Assembly (NCBI RefSeq): GCF_037893015.1
Contig: NC_133666.1
Coordinates: 1,517,467-1,581,466 of the forward strand
Direction of reading: 5' to 3'
DNA length: 64,000 bases
DNA from: Macrotis lagotis
Taxonomy: Eukaryota > Chordata > Mammalia > Peramelemorphia > Peramelidae
Under the pieces are notes generated by a model. The model saw nothing but the letters and a program-made list of their open reading frames with translations. It searched no databases and was not told where the DNA came from. Both the position numbers and the translations under genes were made by a program. Position 1 is the stretch's first letter. Every line of letters starts with the position of its first letter. Of the stretch, positions 12,100 through 23,101 are shown piece by piece.

Positions 12100-12560
12100 G
12101 AAGGGGAACGGCCACAAAGTTACATAATCAGACAGGACCGATAAAATTACTTTGCCAGATGAAGGATGGACTGGTGTAGGGAGAAACTCGAATCAGGGGG
12201 ACCTCTAATTACAGAATCATTGAATTGACAATTCCAGGGAGGAGTGAAGAAAGAAAAGAGAATGGGACCTAAGACAGAGAGAACCTTGAGGTAAAATCAT
12301 GGTTGGGGAAGAACATGGAGATAGGTAGGAGGAGAAAAAGGATGGATGTCTTTAGAAATCTGGGAGAAGAGGGTGCTCAATTAAATACTGTAGAGTGATC
12401 AAGGATGAGGACAGAGAAAAAGTCACTGGAAACTTTGGAGAGAGCAGCTTCAGTTGAATGATGAGGTTGGAAGCCAAGACTGCAGGAAGATGAAGAGGGA
12501 GGAGAGGAAGTAGAATCAATGAGTGTAGCTAACTTTCCTTGGGAATCTGCGTCAGAAGAG
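12100..12560. repeat. Purine-rich old interspersed repeat, family not assigned
   Basis: The stretch around GAGAGCAGCTTCAGTTGAAT resembles a purine-rich repeat widespread in mammals. No coding support. Confidence 0.3.
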
Positions 12561-12889
12561 TGCTCCCTTTTTATTTTGTATGTGCTTATATGCAGACATG
12601 CTGTTTCCCCCAGGATAAGGTAAGCTCCATGAGGATGGGCAACTGGCACACAATAGGCTTAAGAAATGCAGGTTAAATGAATGATTGGACACTTCCCCAG
12701 GACTATAATGTTAAGTTCAACCCCTACCCCCATCAACTAGCTGTTCAAGCTCTGACTCTTTTGTGCTTTGGGACCTTCTGGAGGGAGACAACTGATCAGA
12801 CAATGATTCACAGCTATGTTCCCTAAGGCAGGTGCTTTCTAAGGCTCCCAGGCACTTGGCATGCCTGGAGCTTTTGCTTGGGTTTAAAT

Positions 12890-13265
12890 GAGGAATAAAC
12901 AGGGAGCAAAGCATGAGGTTGCAGAGATTCGAGGACAGCAGGCCAGGCTGGTGTCAAAGATTGAAGGAAAAAAGGAAAGGGGGCGGCAGCTAGGTGGTGC
13001 AGTGGATAGAGCACTGGCCCTGGAGTCAGGAGGACCTGAGTTCAAATCTGACCTCAGACACTTAATAATTACCTAGCTGTGTGGCCTTTGGCAAGCCACT
13101 TAACCCCATTTGCCTTGCAAAATCCTAAAAACAAAAGACAAAAATACAAAAAAAGGAAAGGGGACAGCAGAGGATGAGATGGATGTCATGAGAACAGCAA
13201 ACATGAGCTTGGACAGACAGAGAGAGAATGGAGGATGGAAGGGCCTAGTATGAGCTTCTGACTGG
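12890..13265 (+). mobile_element. RTE-like LINE remnant split by a SINE
   Basis: Phrases such as GATGGATGTCATGAGAACAG and ACATGAGCTTGGACAGAC resemble the 3' end of an RTE/BovB reverse-transcriptase frame. A SINE with a clean target duplication splits it. Confidence 0.4.
12983..13148 (+). repeat. MIR-like marsupial SINE
   Basis: Full copy, flanked by AAAAAAGGAAAGGGG (12968-12982 and 13149-13163). Confidence 0.93.
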
Positions 13266-13321
13266 ATGACTAAACAACATTTGCATATTGCACTTTTAGG
13301 GTGTCAAAAGTGTTATTATTA

Positions 13322-13440
13322 GCCCTGTCCTACTGATGAGGAAACTGAGGCCTAGAGAGATTTTAAGTTACTTTGCCCAGGTTCAAATTGCTAGTGTCTG
13401 AGATAAGACCCAAACCTAACACTGTTCACTGAATCACCTG
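13322..13440 (-). repeat. MIR
   Basis: GATGAGGAAACTGAGGCCTA then TTGCCCAGGTTCAAATTGC: the reverse complement of the classic MIR core and box region. Confidence 0.65.
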
Positions 13441-14690
13441 AGAAGACAAGCAAGTTGGAGACTGTACTGCCGAAGCAGGTCTCCCCAGCTGCGGTTACTA
13501 ATGTTTCCCCTCAGCACTCCCTTGCTGTGAGTATTATTGTGGGTTATGTCTAAAATTGGTTGAGTCAATCAGGTTCAAAGGGGTTTGCTTATTTCAAATA
13601 CAATGAGCTCTCATAAGCCAGAAAAATCCAATGAAAACAACTTTAATTGGAGTTTAAAAACAAATAATACAAGAACAAATGGATGCAAAACACAACTCCC
13701 CTTCCAGTCAGAAACTGAAGGAAGAACAACCAGCCAGTCTTCCAGATGGGCTGGGATGGGCTGGACTGGACTGAGTGGTGGAAATAGGAGGGCCAACTGT
13801 GGCCACCACAGTTGTAATCTCATTCCAGGAACCTGCCCACGTTCCCACTACACCACAGGGATGGAGAGGGGGGCTTGGATCCCAGTTTTGTGCAGAGGCA
13901 GCCCCATCCCCTCCCACCACTCCACAGAATGCCATCTGCTACCACCAAACCTTACATCAATGAACCACTCTGGCACAAAAGGTTCAAGGAATTATTGGGA
14001 GTGGCATCAGCTGATTGTTCAGCTCATGTCCACCATCTCTGTCCCAGAGGTAGGACACAAAGCCACACAGACACACAAGTGCACGCACAGACACAGACAC
14101 TCATGGATAGTCCAACCCTGCCCTGCTGGATAATTGTCATTTTATACCTCTTCTTAACCCCCCCCAATTACTTACCCCACCTCCTTACAATTACTGAAGA
14201 AAAGAGAAGGACAGGGCAGGTGGGGTTTATGGTGCCCTTACCCTAAAAAATGACCAGGTGACCCTACTGTTCCATCCATAAGGAATGCGAGGAAAACACA
14301 GAAGTAATGAAGACAATGCCAACTGCCTCGACTCACTCTGAAAATAAATCAAAGCCTTCCTTCCTTAGGGCAGCAAAGTCATGGGGTATTGGGCTTCCTT
14401 TATCACAGGGAGGGGGCCCCATACACTGCCTTTAGAGGAGATGGCTGGGCCTGGGATATGTCAAATAAAGTAGAACCAAATCAGTGAACTGTGAGAAGTG
14501 GTGGAACATGAACCAGCCTGGGACTCTGGGTGACCCCAAAAGGCCAGGTTTGTGTGCTGGAAACTTCAGTTGTGAGCCAATGTGTGTCACCTCACCCTTG
14601 CCCCCCATGCCTGGGCTTCCCTCCCCTCCCCTCATCCTCTCCCAAATGCAAAATAGGAAAAAATTGTCATCGCCCGGAACTTTCTTCTTT
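13441..14690. other. GC-richer unassigned DNA 3' of SLC10A3
   Basis: Several overlapping open frames exist on both strands but none shows a recognisable domain. UBL4A would be expected on this side by human gene order; no UBL4A exon was found by eye. A CA-rich low-complexity stretch lies at about 14062-14100. Confidence 0.35.
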
Positions 14691-14693
14691 CTC

Positions 14694-14699
14694 TTTATT
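14694..14699 (-). terminator. SLC10A3: SLC10A3 polyadenylation signal
   Basis: TTTATT on the plus strand is AATAAA on the minus strand, 200 bp after the stop codon. This gives a short 3' UTR, as in human. It is the first such hexamer downstream of the stop. Confidence 0.55.
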
Positions 14700-14898
14700 C
14701 CAATGTATTTGCCTGATGGAGCTCTTCTTCCTACCCGCCTGCCCCCTTTTCCTTGGCACCGAAGGCCATGGTTGGCAGGAGTATAAAAACACTGGTTAAA
14801 AAAATTAAGCCCAGACTTTGGGGGCATAGTGCATAGAGACTGAAGGCCTTTGGTATCTGAAAACTCCTGATAAGGGCTGGAAGAGGGAGGGAGGAGCT

Positions 14899-16305
14899 TT
14901 AGGTGACAGAGTAGAGGCTGTTGTAGGCTAAGTGACCGATGACGAGGGCCAGCATCTCAGAGGTGCTGCTGAGGGCCACAATAAAGGGAGCCTGGGAGGC
15001 CTGATCAGCCTGCAGGTGACGGAAGGACAACTGAAGCACAGCGAGGGCTAGCAGGCTGTTCTGTACACCCACCTCAAAGCTGACTGTCCGCTGGTGGGGT
15101 ATGGAAAGCTTGAGGCAAGCAGCAAGAGCATGGCCCACTAGGAGGCCGGCCAGGGGCACCGTGAGCCCTGCGAGCACAATCGGAAGCCTGACGTCAGCCA
15201 GGATGAAGGCCCCCATTCGGCAGGCCAGAAAGAGCCCCCCTAGGATTAGGATGATGCTAAAAGGCTTGATGACCTTGAGCAGGATCCTGGAGACCCTGGG
15301 CATTTTATACTTGATTATCATGCCAGCGGAGATGGGGATGGCAATGAAGAGCAAGGTCAGGAGGATCTTTGAGAAAGGAATGTACAGGGTCTCGTGGACA
15401 CTGAGGAGGCGGCCATAGATAGCTGAGGACAATGGCATGAAGCCGGTGGCTGCCACTGTGGAGATCAGTGTCATGGAGATGGCCAGAGTCACATCTCCTC
15501 CAAGGAGCAGACTAAAAAGGTAGCTTCCTCCCCCACCTGGTGTGGAACAGGTGATGATGAGTCCCAGGGCCAAGGCCTTGGGCAGAGTGAAGACCTTGGC
15601 CATCAAAAAACCGTAGAGGGGCATAAGTAGGAACTGACCCACGATACCCAGCAGCACAGGGTGGGGGCTCTTCACCAACCCTTTCAAGCCCTCTAGCTCC
15701 ACCTTACAGCCAAATGCACACTTGTTGACAAAGACGAATGGAAGTAACATGTAGAGCACTGGGCTCTCAGAGAAGCGACCTAATCCACCCTGGTGGGCAG
15801 CAGCATCATCTTCCACGGGAGATACTTTAATGAGAAAATCTTGCCGCTCCTCGATCAACATAGGGGGGACCTTCTGGAAGTCGAGGAGTTGAATGTGCAG
15901 TGGCGCCAGTCCTGCCAGGCCAGATTGGATGTTCACCACAAAGTGGCTATTATCCCAGCTTGGAGCAGTGACATTCTCAATACTTAGTACTTCTGTGTCC
16001 AGAGAGGTGACACTCAGCATAGGCCCAAATGCTGTCCTGTTGTTCTGGCCTGGGTAACAACTGGAGATCACAATGATCCCTTTGGTTTTCTCAGGGAACT
16101 CAAATTCCATGACCGAGTCTTCCCCAATGCTTAGATAGCTGCTGCTTGGGGATGGGGTCTTGGAGTCTGGGTCTCCTTGAGCCCCCCAGAGTAGGCTGGC
16201 AAGTAAGATGGCACACCAGAGCATGTGTACAGGAGATGAGCAGATGTGATCCCATCCAATGCCAGTGCTTTCCCTGCTTCTGTCATTCCTGCTGCCTAAT
16301 GCCAT
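14899..16305 (-). CDS. SLC10A3: SLC10A3 (P3), orphan member of the SLC10 bile-acid/sodium symporter family
   Basis: The 468-residue frame runs from ATG to TAA and matches human SLC10A3 (about 477 residues) along its length. Residues 28-44 form a hydrophobic signal-peptide-like stretch after a short polar leader, as in human. An extracellular region with N-glycosylation motifs (NRT, NVT) follows, and from about residue 180 a multi-span membrane domain. The CSTPGGGGSYLFS block and the following VAATGFMPL block correspond to the conserved sodium/substrate-site region of the SLC10 (BASS) fold. The substrate of SLC10A3 is not established, so no transport reaction is assigned. The first ATG has G at -3 and G at +4; the internal Met28 has a weak context, so the longer start is preferred. 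The whole coding sequence lies in one exon, as in human. It looks intact and functional. Confidence 0.96.
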   Translation of the reverse strand: MALGSRNDRSRESTGIGWDHICSSPVHMLWCAILLASLLWGAQGDPDSKTPSPSSSYLSIGEDSVMEFEFPEKTKGIIVISSCYPGQNNRTAFGPMLSVTSLDTEVLSIENVTAPSWDNSHFVVNIQSGLAGLAPLHIQLLDFQKVPPMLIEERQDFLIKVSPVEDDAAAHQGGLGRFSESPVLYMLLPFVFVNKCAFGCKVELEGLKGLVKSPHPVLLGIVGQFLLMPLYGFLMAKVFTLPKALALGLIITCSTPGGGGSYLFSLLLGGDVTLAISMTLISTVAATGFMPLSSAIYGRLLSVHETLYIPFSKILLTLLFIAIPISAGMIIKYKMPRVSRILLKVIKPFSIILILGGLFLACRMGAFILADVRLPIVLAGLTVPLAGLLVGHALAACLKLSIPHQRTVSFEVGVQNSLLALAVLQLSFRHLQADQASQAPFIVALSSTSEMLALVIGHLAYNSLYSVT

Positions 16306-16433
16306 TTCCGCTCAAGGACATGGGTGGGGAGAGAAGGGAGGGTCAACTCAGTCCCGTGGGGCTCAGCAGTGTCTCCTCACCAATACCATTGGTTGGTTCC
16401 TGGATGGCTCTGTGGCAGTGGATAATTTCCTGC

Positions 16434-16435
16434 CT
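16434..16435 (-). other. SLC10A3: SLC10A3 splice acceptor (start of coding exon at 16433)
   Basis: Read on the minus strand, a pyrimidine-rich tract (ending TCTTCTCTCCCTAG) precedes GCAGGAAATT, a textbook acceptor 128 bp upstream of the ATG. Human SLC10A3 also has a non-coding first exon followed by one coding exon, so this agrees with the known gene structure. The branch point was not identified. Confidence 0.8.
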
Positions 16436-16499
16436 AGGGAGAGAAGAGATGGATAAATGTGAGAATGGCAGGGAGCCTGGGTTGTAGTACCATGGAAGA

Positions 16500-17152
16500 G
16501 GACCAGGCTGGGGAAGCTTCTTTCATTGTAGATATCAGCTTCCAGACCTTTGAGAACAGTGCCACTGAACCCTCGGAACTGAGTGGGTAGCAGCTATCCC
16601 ACTCCCAATCCAGAGGAGTTACATCTGGGACTCAGACCATTCTCTTAGGCCATTTCCCCACCTTGTCGGCTTCTTTATTCTATCCCCCTCCCCAACCTCA
16701 AGGAGGGCATCATCATTTTCAGCCACAGGATCCTATTGCTAGAGTTTGAGAAGACAGTTCTGACTTCAGAATGCTCTGGTGTCATTCTGATGGCCGTGCC
16801 CCCGGGCCCAGGGCAGAGAGAAGGAAGTGTCCTCCCCTCCCCCCTTTGCCTAGGGAAGACCAGTAGTCATCATCACCATCCTTTTTCTTCTGGACCTAGG
16901 GTACTGTGCTAAACTGTACTTAATAGCTGTGTGACATGATAACAATGAAGGGGGATGGAAAGATCAGTCTAACCAGGGGCTAGAACGCATGTTGGAGAAA
17001 TGGTGGCAGACAAAACTGGAAAGTTGGACATGGATTACAGAAGGTCTGGAATGCCAAACTGAAGCCTAGCCCAAACTCTAACTCGACCACAGGGAGCCAC
17101 TGAGGTTTCTAGTCTATGCTTATTGCCTATGTAAATGACTAAAGTGATCTGT
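16500..17152. other. SLC10A3 intron, unassigned part
   Basis: Mostly unique-looking DNA. 16930-17110 resembles the 3' part of the old L2-like repeat (CCACAGGGAGCCACTGAGG), low confidence. Confidence 0.35.
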
Positions 17153-17225
17153 GACAGTTTCTTCATGTGTAAAGAAGGTGGTTGGACCAGACGACTTTTA
17201 TGGTTCCTTCCAACGTTAAATCTGT
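17153..17225 (+). repeat. MIR fragment
   Basis: ACAGTTTCTTCATGTGTAAA followed by GGTTGGACCAGACGAC and CCTTCCAACGTTAAATC, the usual MIR 3' core. Confidence 0.65.
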
Positions 17226-17334
17226 GCATTTTGGACCTTGGTCATGATGCATGCTAAAATTCATACTGGTCAAATTCATACATGACATACCCACTCTGGC
17301 CATGTACTTCTCTGCTGGGATTAGAAAGTGGTGG

Positions 17335-17482
17335 TTCGGGGCGGCTAGGTGGCGTAGTGGATAAAGCACCGACTTTGGAGTCAGGAGTACCTGGGTTCAA
17401 ATCTGGTCTCAGACACTTAATAATTACCTAGCTGTGTGGCCTTGGGCAAATCACTTAACCCCATTTGCCTTGTAAAAAAAAA
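17335..17482 (+). repeat. MIR-like marsupial SINE
   Basis: Full copy, GGGGCGGCTAGGTGGCGTAG to CCCCATTTGCCTTG plus A-tail, flanked by AGAAAGTGGTGG (17323-17334 and 17483-17494). Little diverged, so fairly young. Confidence 0.93.
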
Positions 17483-17494
17483 AGAAAGTGGTGG

Positions 17495-18060
17495 CTCCCT
17501 TGAAGATCTAAAAGCCTTAAATTTGGGCTGGGGCAAAAAGATAAGCCCAGGTCCTTAGGTTGTTGTCACATTACTCACCCCAATTGCCAGCCCAAGAAAA
17601 GGAAGAGTTTCTTATTCCTTTGCCTCAGCAGTTCTGTTAAATGATGAGAACCTGAAAATGGCAAGCAGCTATTCATATGACATGACTCTGGGGACTTGGG
17701 GAAGTAGGGCTTCGAAAAGCTTTCCTATCAAGTCAGGTATGTTGGTGACAGCACCCTTTTGACACTTGGATTTATTCATCGGGTTCTTGAGCTCACAGGG
17801 TTCAAACTATCTCAAACTATTTCTGATACCTGGGTTTCTGCCTTCCAGATAGCCAGTTTTTCCTTCCTAGGATCAAAGACATTAGATCAAATAAGAACCT
17901 AAAGAGATCATCTATATGCAGAAGAGATGAGAAAACAAACCTCTCTTTTCATGGGTATGGAAGGGCTATGCATTATCATGATGTTGGTATGGGCACATTT
18001 GAAGAAGCAAGTGAAGTAAAAATTAACAGCTTTAATACCAATTTCTAAAGAGCTATCCAT
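17495..18060. other. SLC10A3 intron, unassigned part
   Basis: No conserved feature seen; a weak MIR-like trace may lie near 17880-17950. Confidence 0.35.
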
Positions 18061-20780
18061 TTATGGATGGAGTCAAAATGGCAAATTAGAGGCAGCAAAC
18101 TCTCCCAAACGTTTCCTTCCAGATAACTTTAAAATGTCAAATCAAGTTTTAGAGCGGCAGAGCCATCAAAAGGTCAAGATGAGATATTTTTCTATCTTAA
18201 GACAACTTAGCAAGAAAGGTCTGTGATATACCAAGGTGGGAGTCAGCCTAGACAGTATGAATCTGCAACATACAGGGTGTGCCTTGGAGGCAGCCCCAGC
18301 ACTAGCAACATGGGAGCTCACAGCCCAGAGCCAGACAGACAATTGGTCAGGATTACAGGGGACCCTTTGCTGGCACTGGGTGCAGCTGATTGGCAATTCT
18401 AATGCCCATACAAAGTTCAAAGGAGGAAAGGAGAGCTGGGGATCAGTCAGAAGGGAATAGAAATGCTGGGCACAGTTGTAGGGCAGACAGGAATGCTAGT
18501 ACCTAGGGCTGTAGGAGAAAAGGGCACTTTCCCCGAGTAAAGACCAGAGTACAGCTCAGAAGAGCAATGACTAGATTTTAGATTCAAACTCCTGTCCTCC
18601 TAACTCCAAGGCCAGGGCTTTATCCATTGCGCCACCTAGCTGCCTTAAATTCAGAGAATAAACTAGAAATTGAAAGAAATCTATGAAAGCAATCCCAAAA
18701 TGAAAATTCCAAGGAATTATATTAGAGTCAAAGTCCAGAGTGACTTTGGAGAAAATACTGCAAGCAGAAACAAATAACTCAAATATCAAGGAGGCACAGT
18801 CAGAATCACACAAGATTTAGAGGCTTCCACATTAATGGGATGGAGGACTTGGAAGATGATATTCCAGAAGGCAAAGGAACTGAGATTACCCAGTAAATTT
18901 GAGTATGCACCTTTGGGGAAAAATGAAAATTTAATGAAATAGAGGACTTTGAAGCATTTCTGAAAAAAAGATCAGAGTTAAACAGAAAATCTGACATTCA
19001 AACAGGACTGAAGAGAAAAACATGAAAGGGAAATCATGAGACTTAATAAAGTTACATTCCTATGGAAGGATAGTGAGTATAATTCCTAAGAACTTTATCA
19101 TTATTAGGAAAGTTAGAGAGCACAGTTGTGAGAGGATTATGATGAGATGATCAAAAAAAAAGATGGGATGAGAAAAATGGATGTACTGGGAGAAGGGGTA
19201 AGGGAGAGGTAGAGTGGGAGAAATCACCTCACATAAAAGAGGTACACAAGGTAGAGCTTTTACAGCGGAGGGGAAAATGGTAGGGGGCAAATCTTGCTCT
19301 CATCATAATTGGTTCAAAGAGGGAAGAAGACACACCTACACACACACAGACACACACACCCCTCAGGTTGGGTACAGAAATCTATATTACCCAACAGGTT
19401 AATAGGAGTAGAAAGGGATAAAAGAGAAATGGGGGGGGATTATAAATGCAAAGGCAGATTGTGGGAGATTAGAAACAAAATAGACTTTTGAGGGGGGGAG
19501 AAGATAAAAAGAGAGAGAATGGTAGATGGAGAGAGGGACATAGTAATTCCCAACTGTGAATGTGGATGAGGAGCTCACCCATAAAGCAGACAGAAAGAAG
19601 AATGGATTAGAAACCAGAATCCAACAATGTTATTACAAGAAACACACTTGAAACAAAAAGACACGTTTAGAATTAACATACAGAGATGAAATAGACTCTA
19701 CTATGCTTCAGCTTATATAATGAAAGGCAGGGGTAGTAATCATATCAGACAAAGCAAAAGCAAAATTAGACCAAATTTAAAAGATAATGAAGGAAATTAC
19801 ATTTTGATAAAAGGTACCATAGCCAATGAAGACATTTTTACAGAAAGTTTCTGTGATAAAGGCCTGTTCTCAAATATATAGGGAACTGGATCAAATTTAT
19901 AAAAATAAGAACCTTTGCCCAATTAAAAAAATTGTCAAGGAATAAGAACAGTTTTCAGAAGAATACATCAAAGCTAGCTAGAATCACATGAAAAAAATCA
20001 CTACTAATTTGGTGAAAGGTAAATTAAATCAACTCTGAGGTACCATCTCATACTTAACAGAAATTTCAAATGCTGGAAGGGATAAGGGAAAATGGGTACA
20101 GTAAAATGAACTGTTGTGGAGTTGTGAACTGGTTCATTCATTCCAGAGAATAAATTTGGATTTTGCCAAAAGGGCTATAAAACTGTACACTGAGCAATAT
20201 CACTAGGTCTGTACACTAAGGTCAAAGAAAAAGGGAAAAGAATTTATAAGTAAAAAAATACTTAGTGTAACTTTTTGAAGTGACAAAGAGTTAAGAATTT
20301 GGGGGATGCCCATCAATTGGGCAAACAAGTTGTAGTATATAACTGGGATGGAGAACAATCTGTTATTGTATAAGAAATGACAAAGAGGGGGTGGTTTTAG
20401 AAAAATATGTGAACTGATATAAATCAAGTCAGCAGAAGCAGGAGATCTTTAACAATATTGCAATAATGACCGACTATGAAAGACTAAGGGAATCTAGACA
20501 AATGCAATGATTTAAGACCATTTCCGAGGACTCATGATGAAAAATATCCACTTCCAGAAAAAGAATGAATGAACTTTGAAGTATTGTTTTATTTTTTCCT
20601 AATGTTTTTGCATGATTTCACTGATATATATTGATATAATTGATATACATTGGTATATTTAATATATTGCTTGCGTTTTCAGTGGGGGGGATGAAAGGGA
20701 AGGAGAGAATTTGAAACTCAAACTTTTTATAAAATGTTTAAAAAAAATTAAAAATTTTAAATAAAAAGAACCAAAAAAAA
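18061..20780 (+). mobile_element. Internally deleted L1 (5' UTR, ORF1 end, ORF2 N- and C-termini, 3' UTR)
   Basis: A 5' UTR-like start (GGAGTCAAAATGGCAAATTAG) and the ORF1 3' part at about 18650-19020 are followed at about 19600-19820 by sequence that reads as the start of the ORF2 endonuclease (QETHLKQKDTF). Near 19850 it jumps to the ORF2 C-terminal region (about 19870-20230), then to the 3' UTR and an A-rich end. The reverse-transcriptase segment is gone. Both remaining ORFs are full of stops. Lies in the SLC10A3 intron, opposite to the gene. Confidence 0.65.
18573..18646 (-). repeat. SINE fragment (head half)
   Basis: TTCAAACTCCTGTCCTCC ... TTTATCCATTGCGCCACCTAG: reverse complement of the SINE's 5' half only. 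Confidence 0.75.
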
Positions 20781-20869
20781 GCTATCCATTGCAATCCCTG
20801 CCTTCACCTCCAATTTACAGGGGAGAAAATGATGAGCAGAATATAAAAAGGATTTATCCTTTTTTTTGC

Positions 20870-21610
20870 CAGTAAACTTACTTTATATGTTTTTAAATAT
20901 TCCATTTTTTCCAGTTACATGCAAAAACAATTTTCAATGTTCATTTTTAATACTTTGAGTTCCAAATTCTCCCTGCCAAGCAATCTCATATAGGTTATGC
21001 ATGTGTGGTCCTGCAAAACATTTCTAAAATAGTCACACTGTCAAAGAAAAAAACCCTTCAAGAAAAATAAACTAACAAAAAAGTCTGTTTTCAGACACCC
21101 ACATCAGTTCTTTATCTGGGGATGGAGAGCATTTTTCTTTTTGCAAGGCAAATGGGGTTAAGTGGCTTGCCCAAGGCCACACAGCTAGGTAATTATTAAG
21201 TGTCTGAGACAGGATTTGAACTCAGGTACTCCTGACTCCAGGGCTGGTGCTGTATTCACTGTGCCACCTAGCTGCCCTCATCATAAGTTCTTCAGAGTTG
21301 TTTTGGATCACTGTATTGCTGAGAAAAGTGAAGTCATTCACAACTGATCATTTTGCAATATTGCTATTACTTTGCATCAACTCATGTAAGTCTTTCTAGG
21401 ATTTTCTGAGAACCCTTCTACTCATCATAGGAAAAGAATATTTCATCATCCTCACATACCTCATTTTGTTCCGCCATTTGCCAATCGATGGGCATCCCTT
21501 TTATGGTCAAATGTTTGCCAGCAGACAAGAGCTGCTCTAACTATTCTTGTATATAGGTCTTTTTCTTTTCTTTTTGGATGCAAATCGAGTCGTGATATTA
21601 GTAGGTGAAA
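20870..21610 (-). mobile_element. Old L1 3' end with a SINE inside
   Basis: Diverged L1 3' UTR/ORF2-end phrases in order (TTTTCCAGTTACATGCAAAA, CCATTTGCCAATCGATGGGC). Confidence 0.6.
21136..21278 (-). repeat. MIR-like marsupial SINE
   Basis: TTTTTGCAAGGCAAATGGGG ... CACAGCTAGGTAATTATTAAG ... CACCTAGCTGCCC. Confidence 0.92.
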
Positions 21611-22339
21611 AGGTATGCATGGTAAAAAGGATTAAGACAGGTAGTGCCTTCTGACAGGCTTGCACTTGAACCCAGAACCTCTGACCTTGTTTTTAGCATT
21701 TTGCTGGGCAAAAGTAGACATGGAATACCTGGGATGGGTCATTGCCCCCGGGGCTCCCATAGGACCCCCTTCTCCAACAAAATGTGGCAAGTCCAGAAAC
21801 TGCAGAGGGAGATTTGAACTTCATTTATCTTTTCCATACTATAACCCCATCAGAAAGAACTAGAAGAAAGGGAATGATGCAATAAAGGGGCAAAAGGTGT
21901 GTTAATAGTAGGCTGATCACAGCGGGGTGGCCTCATTAATTTTCTCTGGCCCAGATGGTGAAACAGGGCAAGGCCACAGTTTTGAAATAGACACATCCCT
22001 CTTGCACAATTGGCCCAGTGGCAGAAGGAGACAAAAGACAAGAATCATGAGGTTCCACACCCCTCCCCACCAAGCTTCAGGTCCTTTTACCTTAGGGCTG
22101 CATTTCAGGAGAGAAGGCCGAGCCAGGTGACTTGAGGAGTACTTGACCCAAGGGATCCTGGGCAGCAGGTTAAGGGCAGGGGGTGGCAGTTAAGCCGGAA
22201 GAAGTTTCCCCCGAGGAGCCAGAAGACGAGTAGGAAGGGAAGTGGTTTTCTTTGGAGGTTTCTCAAGACCACGAAGGAGATGTGCCACCCCCCCCCCCAT
22301 ATCACCGGGCTTGGAGAGGAAACTTTGGATCCCTGAGGG
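21611..22339. other. SLC10A3 intron next to the CpG island
   Basis: Unique-looking DNA without a supported feature; GC rises toward 22.3 kb. Confidence 0.35.
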
Positions 22340-22758
22340 GTGGATGTGGGAAGACGAGAAGGAGAGCGGGCGCAGCAAGGGCCAAGCCAAAGCCCTGGGG
22401 GCTGGCCAGCGCGCACCCCTTTTCGCCTGATTGCGCGCAGTGGGCACGGGCACCAGCCCTGCCCGGAGCCTATGCCCAGTCACTGCCCAGGGGGCCACTC
22501 AGGGGGCCACCTAGCGGGGCACCTAGCTGGGGGAGCCAGACCCAGGCTTGCTCGGAGGCCCTGGCACAGGGGAACCGACAGGGGGCGCCGCCGGGGGGGG
22601 GCACCGCAGCGCGACTGCCCCCGGGATGGGGGGGAAGGAGGGCCCGGCCAGCGCAGAGCCCGCCCGGGGAAGCCGAGGCACGGCCTCGGCCGCGGGGCGG
22701 AGGATGGCGAGGCCAAGGCCTCTGAGGCCGGGCCGGCCGCCTGGCGCCGCACTCTCAC

Positions 22759-23000
22759 CTGAGATCCTGGCAGAGGCTCCGGGCGGCGGCCGGAGGGCGC
22801 AGCCGAGCCGAGCCGAGTGAGGCACCCCGCCCCCCCCTGCCCCGCGCCAAGCCGCCCCGCGTCTTGGGCTCCGGAGCTGCCTAGCGCCCGGCCCGGCCCG
22901 CCCCGCCCCGGCCGGGCCCGCCCACGGAGCCGGGCCCGCCCCCGGCCCGCCCTCCGGCGCCTGCTCGGCTCCACCGGCCAGGAACTAGGAGACTCCGAAC
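22759..23000 (-). other. SLC10A3: Candidate non-coding first exon of SLC10A3
   Basis: Inside the CpG island the minus strand carries CTCAG|GTGAG, a near-consensus donor, with GT at 22757-22758. The exon would end at 22759 and splice over about 6.3 kb to 16433. The upper limit (transcription start) is a guess from the CCAAT box further upstream. The donor is seen directly; the pairing is inference from gene structure. A different exon within the island, or a divergent plus-strand gene, remains possible. Confidence 0.5.
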
Positions 23001-23095
23001 GGGCCCGGGAGGAAGGAGGGGGGCGGGCCTTCCGGTCGGGAGGCCGCGGCATCGGCAACCAACCAGGGCGGCGCACGGGGCGAAACTCGGCGTCC

Positions 23096-23101
23096 GATTG
23101 G
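23096..23101 (-). promoter_or_regulatory. CCAAT box
   Basis: GATTGG on the plus strand, so CCAATC on the minus strand, within the CpG island. It would place a minus-strand start at roughly 23000-23040, consistent with the candidate first exon. Confidence 0.4.

Noticed and set aside
13585-14246. Overlapping plus- and minus-strand frames of 70-182 residues 3' of SLC10A3
   Set aside because: No recognisable domain or splice context. Tested against UBL4A from memory without a match.
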